16,853 nucleotides of DNA from assembly GCA_036386655.1 (NCBI GenBank), contig DASVVG010000174.1:1-16853 (forward strand), read 5' to 3'. This document shows positions 1 to 7,986 of this stretch, piece by piece; within the stretch, counting starts at the first letter, position 1; each line of letters starts with the position of its first letter. The notes beneath the pieces are model-generated. The model saw only the letters and a list, made by a program, of their open reading frames with translations, did not search any database and had not been told where the DNA came from. Source of the stretch: JAHWJX01 sp036386655. Its GTDB lineage: Bacteria > Pseudomonadota > Alphaproteobacteria > Caulobacterales > Caulobacteraceae. The position numbers were made by a program, and so were the translations under genes.

Positions 1-918
1 GAGCGCCCCGAGCGCCGCCCGCCGGAGGTCCTCGTCCAGCACTCCGGCGCCGGCGGAACCGGGGATGATGTCGAGCGGGCCGGTGACAGGGAAGGCCGCG
101 ACCGGCGTGCCGCAGGCCATCGCCTCCAGGATCACCAATCCGAAGGTGTCGGTGAGCGACGGGAAGCAGAACACGTCGGCCTGCGCGAAGTGGGCGGCCA
201 GCTCGTCGCCGTGCTTGGCGCCGGTGAACACCGCCGCGGGGAACTTCGCCTTCATGGCGGCGAGCGACGGCCCGTCGCCGACCACCACCTTGGTGCCGGG
301 GAGGTCGAGCGCGAGGAAGGTCTCGATGTTCTTCTCGACGGCGACCCGCCCGACGTTGACGAAGATCGGCCGCGCCAGCCCGTCGTAGAGGTCGCCGAAA
401 CCGGGGACGTCCGGGCGGAACAGCTCGGTGTCCACGCCGCGCGCCCACGGCGAGATGTTGCGGAAGCCCCGCCGCGCGAGCTCGTCGCGCATGGTGGGCG
501 TCGCCACCATGATCCGCCCCGACGCCCGGTGGAACCAGCGCATGTAGGCGTAGCCCGCCGACACAGGCACCGGCAGCCGCGCCGCCGCGTATTCCGGAAA
601 CCGCGTGTGGTAGCTGGTCGTGAACGGCAGCTTCCACTCCATGCAGATGCGCCGCGCCGCCAGCCCGATCGGGCCTTCCGTGGAGACGTGGATCGCCTCC
701 GGCTCGAAGTTCTTGAAGAACTCCTGCATCGGCTCGTAGGCGTTCAGCGCCAGCCGGATCTCGGGGTAGGTCGGCATGGGCACGGTCTTGAACAGCCCGG
801 GGTGCACCACCTCGACCTCGTGACCCATCGCGCGGCACTCGGCGACGGTGCGCGACAGCGTCCGCACGACGCCGTTGACCTGAGGCTCCCAGGCGTCGGT
901 GGCCAGCAGAATCCGCAT
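1..918 (-). CDS. GT4-family glycosyltransferase, 3' end beyond the window
   Basis: This cytoplasmic or membrane-associated glycosyltransferase probably transfers a sugar from a nucleotide donor to a lipid or glycan. Only the first 306 codons are present, so the last few dozen residues are missing. The start is ATG at 918-916. Residues 2-19 (ILLATDAWEPQVNGVVRTL region) form the N-terminal Rossmann strand and loop typical of GT4 enzymes. SYHTRFPEY (residues 102-110) is a block shared with the MgtA/SqdX-like mannosyl- and glucosyltransferase branch. VNVGRVAVEKN (188-197) begins the donor-binding domain. DTFGLVILEAMACGTPV (257-273) is the C-terminal E-x7-E-type motif, with Asp257 at the first acidic position and Glu265 at the second. 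The gene is divergent from putA with a 99-bp gap and has no obvious functional link to it. Family assignment is firm, but substrate and acceptor cannot be read from the sequence. Confidence 0.88.
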   Translation of the reverse strand, partial: MRILLATDAWEPQVNGVVRTLSRTVAECRAMGHEVEVVHPGLFKTVPMPTYPEIRLALNAYEPMQEFFKNFEPEAIHVSTEGPIGLAARRICMEWKLPFTTSYHTRFPEYAAARLPVPVSAGYAYMRWFHRASGRIMVATPTMRDELARRGFRNISPWARGVDTELFRPDVPGFGDLYDGLARPIFVNVGRVAVEKNIETFLALDLPGTKVVVGDGPSLAAMKAKFPAAVFTGAKHGDELAAHFAQADVFCFPSLTDTFGLVILEAMACGTPVAAFPVTGPLDIIPGSAGAGVLDEDLRRAALGAL

Positions 919-1017
919 CCGGTCGCTATAGGGCCGCTCGCCAGCGAAGGCGAGGGGCGGGGCTGTCGCGCGGGCGCGCGAGGGATTAAGTCTCCGCCGC
1001 TTTTGACGGAGTACCCC
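919..1017. promoter_or_regulatory. divergent intergenic region between glycosyltransferase and putA
   Basis: This 99-bp gap must hold the promoters of both flanking genes. It contains a 6-bp inverted repeat, CTCGCC (937-942) and GGCGAG (949-954), which would form a small hairpin in the leader of the glycosyltransferase. A Shine-Dalgarno-like ACGGAG lies about seven bases before the putA ATG. I see no convincing -35/-10 pair and no recognisable operator. Confidence 0.35.
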
Positions 1018-4000
1018 ATGCCGCTCGACATGGTCCCCGCCGGCGCCGGCTGGGACGCGCTCGACGCCTACAAGCACCAGGACGAGACCGCGGCCGTGAA
1101 GGCGCTGCTCGGCCGCCAGCCGCTGAGCCGCGAAGAGCGCGCCGCCGTTATCGCGGAGGCCGAGGCGCTGGTCGTGCAGGCGCGCCGCTCGGCCAACCGG
1201 CAGGGCGTGGTCGAGTCCTTCCTGCAGGAATTCAGCCTCGGCACCCGCGAGGGGCTGGTGCTGATGTCGCTCGCCGAGGCGCTGCTGCGCACGCCGGACG
1301 AGGAGACCCGCGACGCCCTGATCGCCGAGAAGATCAGCTCCGCCGACTGGGCCAGTCACCTCGGCCAGTCCGAGAACCTGTTCGTCAATGCGTCCACCTG
1401 GGGGCTGATGCTCACCGGGCAGATCGTGGACGTCGACGAGGAGGCGAAGCGCGACCTCGGAGGCTTCATCAAGCGCGTGGCGAACCGGCTCGGCGAGCCG
1501 GTGATCCGCGCCGCGATCGCCCAGGCGATCCGGATTATGGGCGAGCAGTTCGTGCTCGGCCGCACGATCGACGCCGCTATCCGCCGCGCCCGCAAGGACG
1601 GCTGGATGTGCTCGTTCGACATGCTGGGCGAGGGCGCGCGCACCGCCGCGGACGCCGAGCGCTACGAGAAGGCCTACGCCGACGCCATCGAAAGCGTCGG
1701 CCGGGCGCGGGAGAACCAGAACGTCGGGCCCGAGGCCGGGCACGGCATCTCGGTGAAACTGTCGGCGCTGTCGCCGCGCTACGAGTCCACGCACGAAGCA
1801 CGCGTGTGGGAGGAGCTGTACCCCCGCGTGCTGCGGCTGGCGCGCATCGCTGCAAAGCACGATCTCAACTTCTGCATCGACGCGGAGGAGGCCGACCGCC
1901 TGGTCATCTCGCTGAAGCTGCTCGACCGGCTGTGTCGCGAGCCGGACCTCGCCGGCTGGAGCGGCCTCGGGCTGGCGGTGCAGGCCTACCAGAAGCGAGG
2001 CCCGTACGTGATCGAGGCGCTCGCCCGCCTCGCCCGCGAGACCGACCGCCGCCTGATGGTGCGGCTGGTGAAGGGCGCCTACTGGGACAGCGAGATCAAG
2101 CGCGCCCAGGTCAACGGCCGGCCGGACTACCCGGTCTACACGACCAAGGCGGCGACGGACCTGAGCTACCTCGTCTGCGCCCGCGCGCTGATCGAGGCGG
2201 CGCCGTACCTCTACGCGCAGTTCGCCACGCACAACGCGCACACGCTCGCGGCGGTGAAATCGCTCGCCGACCGGCGCGGCGTGGCCATCGAGTTCCAGCG
2301 CCTCCACGGCATGGGCGAGGCGCTCTACGAGGCCGCCAACCGCCGCTACAACGGGGTGACGCTGCGGGCGTACGCCCCCGTCGGCGGCCACGAGGACCTG
2401 CTGCCGTACCTCGTGCGGCGGCTGCTGGAGAACGGCGCCAACACCTCCTTCGTGCACGCGCTGCTCGACGAGAAGGTGCCCGCCGCGCGCGTGGTCGAGG
2501 ACCCGATCGGCAAGGTCGAAGCGCGGCCGGGGCCGCACCCGCGTATTCCGACGCCGGAGAACATCTACGGAGACCGCCGGAACACGCTCGGCATCGACCT
2601 CGCGTCCGTGCCCGAGCGTGAGGCGCTCGTCGCCGCCGTCCGCGCCATCGACGGCGAGCGGCTGACGGCGGGCCCCATCGTGGACGGGAAGCTCGGCGGC
2701 TCCGGCGCGGCGACGGACGTCACCAGCCCCTCCGACCGCTCGCGCGTGCTGGGCCGGGCGTACGAAGCCTCGGCCGAGGACATCGACGCTGCCTTCCGCG
2801 CCGCGGAAGCCGCGCAGCCCGCCTGGGACGCGCAGGGCGGCGCCCGACGGGCGGTGGTGCTGCGCGCCATGGCCGACGCGCTGGAGACGAACCGCGATCG
2901 GCTGATCGCGATCGCCTGCCGCGAAGCCGGCAAGACGCTGCTCGACGGCATCGCCGAGGTGCGGGAGGCCGCCGACTTCTGCCGCTACTACGCCAACCTC
3001 GCGGAGAAGCAGTTCGCGGGCCCGGAAACCCTCACGGGTCCTGTCGGCGAGACCAACACGCTGAGCCTGCACGGCCGCGGCGTGTTCGTGTGCATCAGCC
3101 CGTGGAACTTCCCGCTGGCGATCTTCACCGGCCAGATCGCCGCCGCGCTCGCCGCCGGCAACGCCGTGCTGGCGAAGCCCGCCGAGCAGACGCCGCTGAT
3201 CGCCGCCGAAGCCGTGCGCCTTTATCACCAGGCCGGGCTCGATCCGCGCCTGCTGGCGCTGCTGCCTGGACGCGGAGAGACCGTGGGCGCGGCGCTGACC
3301 GCCGATCCGCGGCTGGACGGCGTCGCCTTCACCGGCGGCACCGACACCGCCCGGCGCATCAACCAGACCCTGTCGCAGCGCAAAGGCCCGATCGTCCCGT
3401 TCATTGCGGAGACGGGCGGCCTCAACGGCATGTTCGTCGACACCACGGCGTTGCCGGAGCAGGTCATCGACGACGTGATCCAGTCGGCCTTCGGCTCGGC
3501 CGGGCAGCGGTGCTCGGCGCTCCGCCTGCTCTTCCTGCCGCACGACACGGCCGACCGTGTCATCGAAGGCGTCGCCGGCGCGATGGACGCGCTGGTCATC
3601 GGCGACCCGGCGGACCCGTCGACCGACGTCGGGCCGGTCATCGACGAAGAAGCGAAGGCGATCCTCGACCGCCACGTCGAGCGCGTGGAGCGCGAGGCCA
3701 AGGTGCTCAAGCGCCTCGACCCGCCCTCGGCGAACGGCACCTACTTCACGCCCCTGATGGTCGAGATCCCCTACGGCGACTTCCTCGAGCGCGAGGTGTT
3801 CGGGCCCATCCTCCACGTGGTCCGCTACGATCCGGAGAAGCTCGACGAAGTCGCGGGCAAGCTGGCCGCGCGGGGCTACGGCCTCACCCTCGGCGTCCAC
3901 TCTCGGATCGAGGGCTTCTGGCGCCGGGTGCGCAAGCTCGTGCCCGCCGGCAACGTCTACGTGAACCGCTCGATCATCGGAGCCGTGGTCGGCGTCCAGC

Positions 4001-4149
4001 CCTTCGGCGGGGAAGGACTGTCGGGCACCGGACCCAAGGCGGGCGGCCCGCACGCCCTGTTCCGCTACGCCGTAGAGCGCGCGGTGAGCGTCAATATCAC
4101 CGCGCAGGGGGGCGATCCGGCGTTGCTCAACCTCGGAGAGGGGCTATAG
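1018..4149 (+). CDS. putA: bifunctional proline dehydrogenase / glutamate-5-semialdehyde dehydrogenase PutA
   Basis: PutA oxidises proline to pyrroline-5-carboxylate with FAD, feeding electrons to the quinone pool, then oxidises the semialdehyde to glutamate with NAD+. It allows growth on proline and links it to 2-oxoglutarate. The protein is 1043 aa. The FAD/proline barrel shows DAEEADRL, LVKGAYWD, FATHNAHT and the proline-binding Arg467-Arg468 in YLVRRLLENGANTSF. The aldehyde dehydrogenase half shows SPWNFPL with Asn697, AETGG with Glu798, and GQRCSALR with catalytic Cys832. The length fits the short PutA class. No N-terminal ribbon-helix-helix DNA-binding domain is present, so this PutA should not repress its own gene as the enterobacterial protein does. 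The start follows ACGGAG and begins MPLDMVP. The frame is open upstream to 190, but that stretch is antisense to the glycosyltransferase. Confidence 0.96.
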   Translation: MPLDMVPAGAGWDALDAYKHQDETAAVKALLGRQPLSREERAAVIAEAEALVVQARRSANRQGVVESFLQEFSLGTREGLVLMSLAEALLRTPDEETRDALIAEKISSADWASHLGQSENLFVNASTWGLMLTGQIVDVDEEAKRDLGGFIKRVANRLGEPVIRAAIAQAIRIMGEQFVLGRTIDAAIRRARKDGWMCSFDMLGEGARTAADAERYEKAYADAIESVGRARENQNVGPEAGHGISVKLSALSPRYESTHEARVWEELYPRVLRLARIAAKHDLNFCIDAEEADRLVISLKLLDRLCREPDLAGWSGLGLAVQAYQKRGPYVIEALARLARETDRRLMVRLVKGAYWDSEIKRAQVNGRPDYPVYTTKAATDLSYLVCARALIEAAPYLYAQFATHNAHTLAAVKSLADRRGVAIEFQRLHGMGEALYEAANRRYNGVTLRAYAPVGGHEDLLPYLVRRLLENGANTSFVHALLDEKVPAARVVEDPIGKVEARPGPHPRIPTPENIYGDRRNTLGIDLASVPEREALVAAVRAIDGERLTAGPIVDGKLGGSGAATDVTSPSDRSRVLGRAYEASAEDIDAAFRAAEAAQPAWDAQGGARRAVVLRAMADALETNRDRLIAIACREAGKTLLDGIAEVREAADFCRYYANLAEKQFAGPETLTGPVGETNTLSLHGRGVFVCISPWNFPLAIFTGQIAAALAAGNAVLAKPAEQTPLIAAEAVRLYHQAGLDPRLLALLPGRGETVGAALTADPRLDGVAFTGGTDTARRINQTLSQRKGPIVPFIAETGGLNGMFVDTTALPEQVIDDVIQSAFGSAGQRCSALRLLFLPHDTADRVIEGVAGAMDALVIGDPADPSTDVGPVIDEEAKAILDRHVERVEREAKVLKRLDPPSANGTYFTPLMVEIPYGDFLEREVFGPILHVVRYDPEKLDEVAGKLAARGYGLTLGVHSRIEGFWRRVRKLVPAGNVYVNRSIIGAVVGVQPFGGEGLSGTGPKAGGPHALFRYAVERAVSVNITAQGGDPALLNLGEGL

Positions 4150-4211
4150 GGGGAGAGGGGCAGGGTCGATTCGACGACGCGACGCGCCACAAACGATCAG
4201 GGGAGATCCTC

Positions 4212-4490
4212 ATGGCAACCAAGAAGACCGGCGGTTCGGGCAAGCCCAACGCGCTGCAGCAGCCGCTGAACCCGTCGCCGGAACTGGCCGCCGTCGTCGG
4301 CTCTGGCCAGCTGAGCCGCGGTGAAGTGGTCAGCAAGACCTGGGACTACATCAAGAAGAACAACCTTCAGAACCCCCAGAACAAGCGCGAAATCCTGGCC
4401 GACGCCAAGTTGAAGCCGGTCTTCGGCGGCAAGGACAAGGTGTCGATGTTCGAGATGAACAAGCACCTGGCCAACCACCTCAAGAAATAA
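4212..4490 (+). CDS. stand-alone SWIB/MDM2-domain protein
   Basis: This small basic protein of 92 aa is almost entirely one SWIB fold. A flexible Lys/Gly/Pro-rich N-terminus (residues 1-25) leads into LSRGEVVSKTWDYIKKNNLQ, followed by NPQNKREILAD, LKPVFGGKDKVSMFEM and NKHLANHLKK, all hallmarks of the family. In eukaryotes the fold belongs to chromatin-remodelling subunits. In bacteria it occurs fused to topoisomerase in Chlamydia and as free small proteins in several alphaproteobacteria, where its role is not well defined. A DNA-associated or nucleoid role is inference. The ATG has a strong AGGGGAG ribosome site six bases upstream. The gene lies 62 bp after putA on the same strand and ends in a strong hairpin terminator, so it is either read through from putA or has its own promoter. 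I see no obvious promoter in the gap. Confidence 0.93.
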   Translation: MATKKTGGSGKPNALQQPLNPSPELAAVVGSGQLSRGEVVSKTWDYIKKNNLQNPQNKREILADAKLKPVFGGKDKVSMFEMNKHLANHLKK

Positions 4491-4528
4491 GCCTTCGCCG
4501 CGCCCGCATGGGCGCGCAGGCGAGCTCA

Positions 4529-4564
4529 GGGCCGGCTCACCCCAGCGGGTGGGCCGGCCCTTTT
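4529..4564 (+). terminator. rho-independent terminator after the SWIB gene
   Basis: A 14-bp stem (4529-4542 with 4547-4560, one G-T wobble) closes a CAGC tetraloop and is followed directly by TTTT at 4561-4564. It begins 39 bp after the SWIB stop codon. The M13 peptidase gene ends at 4569 from the other side, so the same hairpin may also stop transcription from there. On the minus strand, however, no T-run follows the stem. Confidence 0.88.
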
Positions 4565-4568
4565 CGCA

Positions 4569-6659
4569 TCACCAGATCCGAACCCGCTGTTCCGGCGCGA
4601 GGTACTGCGCCTGTCCCGGCTGCACGTCGAAGGCGGCGTACCAGGGGTCGAGGTTGCGCACCGCCAGCGCCCGGTACATGCCCGGAGAGTGGACCCCGGT
4701 GAGCAGGGCGCGCCGCAGCTGCGCCTCACGGAACTTCGCCCGCCACACCTGTGCCCAGCCGAGGAAGAAGCGCTGGTCGCCGGTGAACCCGTCGAGGACC
4801 GGCGCCGGCCGGCCGCCGAGCGAAAGCCGCCATCCGTCATAGGCCGCCGACAGGCCCGCCACGTCCGCGATGTTCTCGCCCAGCGTCTGCTCGCCGTTGA
4901 GGGCGACGTCGGGGAACGGCTGGTAGGTGGAGTACTGCGCGGCCAGCCGCCGCCCCGTCTCCTTGAAGCGGGCGAGGTCCTGCGGCGTCCACCAGTTGGC
5001 CAGGCGGCCGGTCTCGTCGAACAGCGCCCCGGTGTCGTCGAAGCTGTGCACGATCTCGTGGCCGATCACGCCGCCCACGCCGCCGTAGTTGATCGCGGGA
5101 TCGGCGGCGGCGTCGAAGAACGGCGGCTGCAGGATGGCCGCGGGGAAGAAGATGCCGTTCTGCAACGGCGCGTTCAGCGCGTTCACCTCCTGCGGGAGCA
5201 TGTGCCACTCGCCCCGGTCCACCGCCCGCCCGAGCTTCTGCAGGTCGAAGCGGTAGTCGTAGAGGCTCGCCCGCTGCGCGTTGCCGAGCGGGTCGTCGCG
5301 CCGGATTTCGAGGCCTGAGTAGTCCCGCCACTGGTCCGGGTAGCCGACGGCGACCGTCATCGTCTGCACCTTGCGGTGCGCGCGCGCCTTGGTCTCGGGC
5401 GACATCCAGTCCAGCCGGTCGATGCGCTGGTCGAAGGCCTTGATGATGTTCGCCACCATCGCCTCCGCCTCGCGCTTGGCCTCGGGCGGGAACCAGCGCT
5501 CCACGTACATGCGGCCCACCGGCTCGCCGAGCGCCGCGTTGGTGAAGCCGATGCCGCGCTTCCACCGCTCCTGTTGCTGGGGCGTGCCCGACAGCGCGGT
5601 GCCGTTGAAGGCGAAGTGCTCGGCGACCATGGCCCGCGTCAGGAACGGCGCCGCCCGCTCGATCGCCCGGAACGTCAGGTAGTCCTTCCAGGCCTGCAGC
5701 GGCTGGGAGGCCGCCAGCGCGGCCATGCCGGTGACCGCGCTCGGCTGCCAGACCTTCACCACGTCCTGTCCGCCCAGGCCGGCGGCGTCGAAGAAGGCGT
5801 CCCAGTCGATCCCCGGCGCCTTCGCGGGGAAGTCGCTCCGCCGCCAGGTGTTGTTGCCCTTCTCGACGTCCCCGGTCTGCAGCTGCGTCCAGTGCGTGCG
5901 GGCGATGGCGGTTTCGAGCGCGAACGCCCTGTCGGCTTGCGGTCCGGAGTTCGGGGAGCCGGCCAGGCGCAGCATCTCGGCGATGTGCGCGCGGTACTTG
6001 GTGCGGAGCTCGGCGAAGCGCGGCGTGTCGCCGAGGTAGTACTCGCGATCGGGCATGCCGAGCCCGCCCTGGATGAGGTACGGCGCGTATCGCTCCGGCC
6101 GGTCCATGTCCTCGGCGACCCAGAGGCCGAACGGGCGGTCGGTGTAGTAGTCCGTCGCGTTCAGCATATCGACGTCGTTGCGCAGCAGCCCGCCGAGGTG
6201 GCGCGACAGCGCCGCGCGGTCCTGGATGCGCGCAATCGCCTCGAGTTCCGCCTGGATCGGCGCCATCCCGCGCGCCTCGGCCGCCGCCTCGTCGAGGAAG
6301 GCGGCGTAGAAGTCGCCCACCTTCCTGGCGTCGCCGGTCGCCCCGCCCGCGGCCGCGGCCTCGATCAGCGCGCGCGTTCGCTCGTTGGCGACCTCGGTGA
6401 GGATTCCGAAGCTGTTCCAGCTCGACCGGTCGGCCGGGATTTCGGTGGTCTCGGCCCAGCGGCCGCTGGCGTAGCGGAAGAAGTCCTGTCCGGGAGCGAC
6501 CGAGCGATCCATCCCCGCGGTGTCCAGCCCGAACGAGCCGTAGCGCGGCGCCTGCGCGGCGGGCGCGGTCGCCGAGGGGCCGCCCGCCGGCGGAGCAGCG
6601 CATCCGCTCAACAGCGCGCCCACGGCGGCGGCCAGGAACCAGGATTTACCGATCGTCAT
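4569..6659 (-). CDS. M13-family (neprilysin/PepO-like) zinc endopeptidase, predicted lipoprotein
   Basis: This zinc metallo-endopeptidase of 696 aa probably degrades oligopeptides in the periplasm or at the outer membrane. The N-terminus is a lipoprotein signal, with a basic start, a hydrophobic stretch and the lipobox LLSGC with Cys20. The substrate-binding NA motif is at Asn493-Ala494, followed by the family block FFPAAILQPPFF. The zinc site is HEIVH at 534-538 (His534, His538, catalytic Glu535), with the third ligand Glu595 in GENIADVAGL and Asp599. The chain ends VRIW, resembling the conserved Cys-x-x-Trp end of the family but without the cysteine. Cys20 is the only cysteine I see, so the disulfides of eukaryotic homologues are absent. 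GAGG lies seven bases before the ATG. The gene is 68 bp downstream of the desaturase on the same strand, and the gap holds an inverted repeat overlapping this ribosome site. Confidence 0.95.
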   Translation of the reverse strand: MTIGKSWFLAAAVGALLSGCAAPPAGGPSATAPAAQAPRYGSFGLDTAGMDRSVAPGQDFFRYASGRWAETTEIPADRSSWNSFGILTEVANERTRALIEAAAAGGATGDARKVGDFYAAFLDEAAAEARGMAPIQAELEAIARIQDRAALSRHLGGLLRNDVDMLNATDYYTDRPFGLWVAEDMDRPERYAPYLIQGGLGMPDREYYLGDTPRFAELRTKYRAHIAEMLRLAGSPNSGPQADRAFALETAIARTHWTQLQTGDVEKGNNTWRRSDFPAKAPGIDWDAFFDAAGLGGQDVVKVWQPSAVTGMAALAASQPLQAWKDYLTFRAIERAAPFLTRAMVAEHFAFNGTALSGTPQQQERWKRGIGFTNAALGEPVGRMYVERWFPPEAKREAEAMVANIIKAFDQRIDRLDWMSPETKARAHRKVQTMTVAVGYPDQWRDYSGLEIRRDDPLGNAQRASLYDYRFDLQKLGRAVDRGEWHMLPQEVNALNAPLQNGIFFPAAILQPPFFDAAADPAINYGGVGGVIGHEIVHSFDDTGALFDETGRLANWWTPQDLARFKETGRRLAAQYSTYQPFPDVALNGEQTLGENIADVAGLSAAYDGWRLSLGGRPAPVLDGFTGDQRFFLGWAQVWRAKFREAQLRRALLTGVHSPGMYRALAVRNLDPWYAAFDVQPGQAQYLAPEQRVRIW

Positions 6660-6666
6660 GCTCTTC

Positions 6667-6695
6667 GCCTCGCGTGCTCATACGCCACGCGAGGC
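6667..6695 (-). repeat. perfect 9-bp inverted repeat overlapping the M13 ribosome-binding site
   Basis: GCCTCGCGT (6667-6675) and ACGCGAGGC (6687-6695) are exact reverse complements separated by 11 bases. On the minus strand the downstream arm contains the GAGG that serves as ribosome site for the M13 gene, whose ATG follows a few bases later. No T-run follows, so a standard terminator for the desaturase is unlikely. It could be an operator dyad or an RNA hairpin that hides the ribosome site. Confidence 0.5.
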
Positions 6696-6727
6696 ATATG
6701 TCGTCGCCGGCCGCCGCGCGTCCAGAC

Positions 6728-7762
6728 TCAGGCGTTACGGAACGAGACCAGCCGCCGCTCCGATTCGTCCCACAGCGCCAGCCGCGCGCAACGAAGGCTC
6801 TGCGGCAGCGTCAGCCGGCTGACCTGCGCCAGCTCGGGGTGGTCGCGCATCACGTCCCACAGCCGGTAGAACGGGATGCGGCTCGACAGGTGGTGCACGT
6901 GGTGCACGCCGATGTTGGCGGTCAGCCAGCGCAGCGGCGTCGGCAGGTCGTAGTAGGAGCTGGCGTGCAGCGCCGAGTCCTGCAGCTTCCAGCCCTCGCT
7001 GCGGGTCCAGGCCACGCCGTCGAACTGGTGCTGCACGTAGAACAGCCAGATGCCGATCGTCCCCGCCAGCACCAGCGTGGGCACCATCACCAGCAGCACC
7101 GCGGCGGGCCCCACCAGCTGCCACACGGCCGCGAACATCAGCAGCACCGCCGCACTATTGGTCAGCGTACTGATCCATGCGGACCGATCGCGCATCAGGC
7201 CGACCGGCAGGCGCTGCTGCAGGAAGAAGAGGTACGCCGGGCCCAGGCCGAACATCACGAGCGGGTGCCGATAGAGTCGATAGCCCAGCCGCTTCAGCCG
7301 CGGCAGCGCGCGGTACTCCTCGACCGTCAGGGTCTCGACCGCCCCGAGTCCTCGCCGGTCCAGGTCGCCCGACGTCGCGTGGTGAACGGCGTGGGTGCGC
7401 CGCCAGTAGTCGTACGGCGTCAGCGTGAGCACGCCGATGATCCTCCCGGTCCACTCGTTGGCGGCCTTCGACGGGAAGTACGAGCCGTGGCCGCAGTCGT
7501 GCTGGATCATGAACATGCGGACGAGGAACGCGGCCGCCGGCACGGTGAGGACCAGCGCGGCGCCCCACGCGCCGTAGGCCAGCGCCGTCCAGGCGACGGC
7601 CCAGATCGCCAGCAGCGCGCCGGCGGTGACGATGAGTTCGAGGAGGCTGCGGCGGGTATCCGCCTGCTTGTAGGCGGAGAGTTTGCGGCTCCACTCGGGG
7701 CCGCGGCTCGGACTGGTCAAAGGGCGTGCTTTCAGCGTCAGGTCGTCGACATAAACGCGCAT
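6728..7762 (-). CDS. membrane fatty acid desaturase (FADS family)
   Basis: This integral-membrane di-iron enzyme of 344 aa introduces a double bond into acyl chains using O2 and an electron donor. It acts in the inner membrane and would adjust membrane fluidity. The three histidine boxes are HDCGH (88-92), HAVHH (124-128) and HHVHH (287-291). Hydrophobic helices lie at about 42-60, 64-86, 168-182 and 202-243. The order and spacing match acyl-lipid desaturases of the delta-12/omega-6 branch rather than the soluble acyl-ACP type. Regiospecificity cannot be read from the sequence. The ATG at 7762 gives a plausible N-terminus, but its ribosome site is weak. The gene is divergent from nrdA and may be co-transcribed with the M13 peptidase gene downstream, with no evident functional link. 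Confidence 0.92.
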   Translation of the reverse strand: MRVYVDDLTLKARPLTSPSRGPEWSRKLSAYKQADTRRSLLELIVTAGALLAIWAVAWTALAYGAWGAALVLTVPAAAFLVRMFMIQHDCGHGSYFPSKAANEWTGRIIGVLTLTPYDYWRRTHAVHHATSGDLDRRGLGAVETLTVEEYRALPRLKRLGYRLYRHPLVMFGLGPAYLFFLQQRLPVGLMRDRSAWISTLTNSAAVLLMFAAVWQLVGPAAVLLVMVPTLVLAGTIGIWLFYVQHQFDGVAWTRSEGWKLQDSALHASSYYDLPTPLRWLTANIGVHHVHHLSSRIPFYRLWDVMRDHPELAQVSRLTLPQSLRCARLALWDESERRLVSFRNA

Positions 7763-7869
7763 GTCCGTGTTCGTTTCACGGCGGCGCGATCACGAAAGCG
7801 CCAGCCGCCGAACTTCCCTTTGCGCACAGCTCAATCCACAGCAGACTGTCATTCGCAGGCCCTTCGTCG

Positions 7870-7900
7870 TTGACGCCGGATTAACCCTGTGACCCAATAT
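7870..7900 (+). promoter_or_regulatory. candidate nrdA promoter
   Basis: TTGACG at 7870-7875 is a good -35. CAATAT at 7895-7900 is a weak -10 after 19 bp. The first NrdR-like box covers this -10, which fits repression by NrdR. The spacing is longer than ideal, so the call is tentative. Confidence 0.35.
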
Positions 7901-7907
7901 GTAGCGA
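7892..7907 (+). promoter_or_regulatory. NrdR box 1 upstream of nrdA (candidate)
   Basis: The 16-mer ACCCAATATGTAGCGA matches the core of the NrdR consensus acaCnAtATatnGtgt at C4, A6-T9, T11, G13 and G15. A second site starts exactly 31 bp later, three helical turns away. Tandem sites on one face of the helix are the usual NrdR arrangement. Confidence 0.65.
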
Positions 7908-7922
7908 TCTGAGCTGCCCCAC

Positions 7923-7938
7923 TCGCTAAATGTGGTGG
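7923..7938 (+). promoter_or_regulatory. NrdR box 2 upstream of nrdA (candidate)
   Basis: The 16-mer TCGCTAAATGTGGTGG keeps C4, A6, A8-T9, T11 and G13-T14-G15 of the NrdR consensus and lies 31 bp downstream of box 1. It overlaps an in-frame ATG at 7930, which argues that this ATG is promoter DNA rather than the nrdA start. Confidence 0.62.
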
Positions 7939-7986
7939 TGCTCAGGCGAGCTGGCGGTTCACAGCGATTCGGACGGGGCAGGGGCG

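Noticed and set aside
190..1017. In-frame N-terminal extension of PutA giving about 1319 aa, close to the length of enterobacterial PutA
   Set aside because: The extension is antisense to a well-supported glycosyltransferase, is Arg/His/Pro-rich with no ribbon-helix-helix motif, and the ATG at 1018 has a ribosome site. The length match is coincidence.
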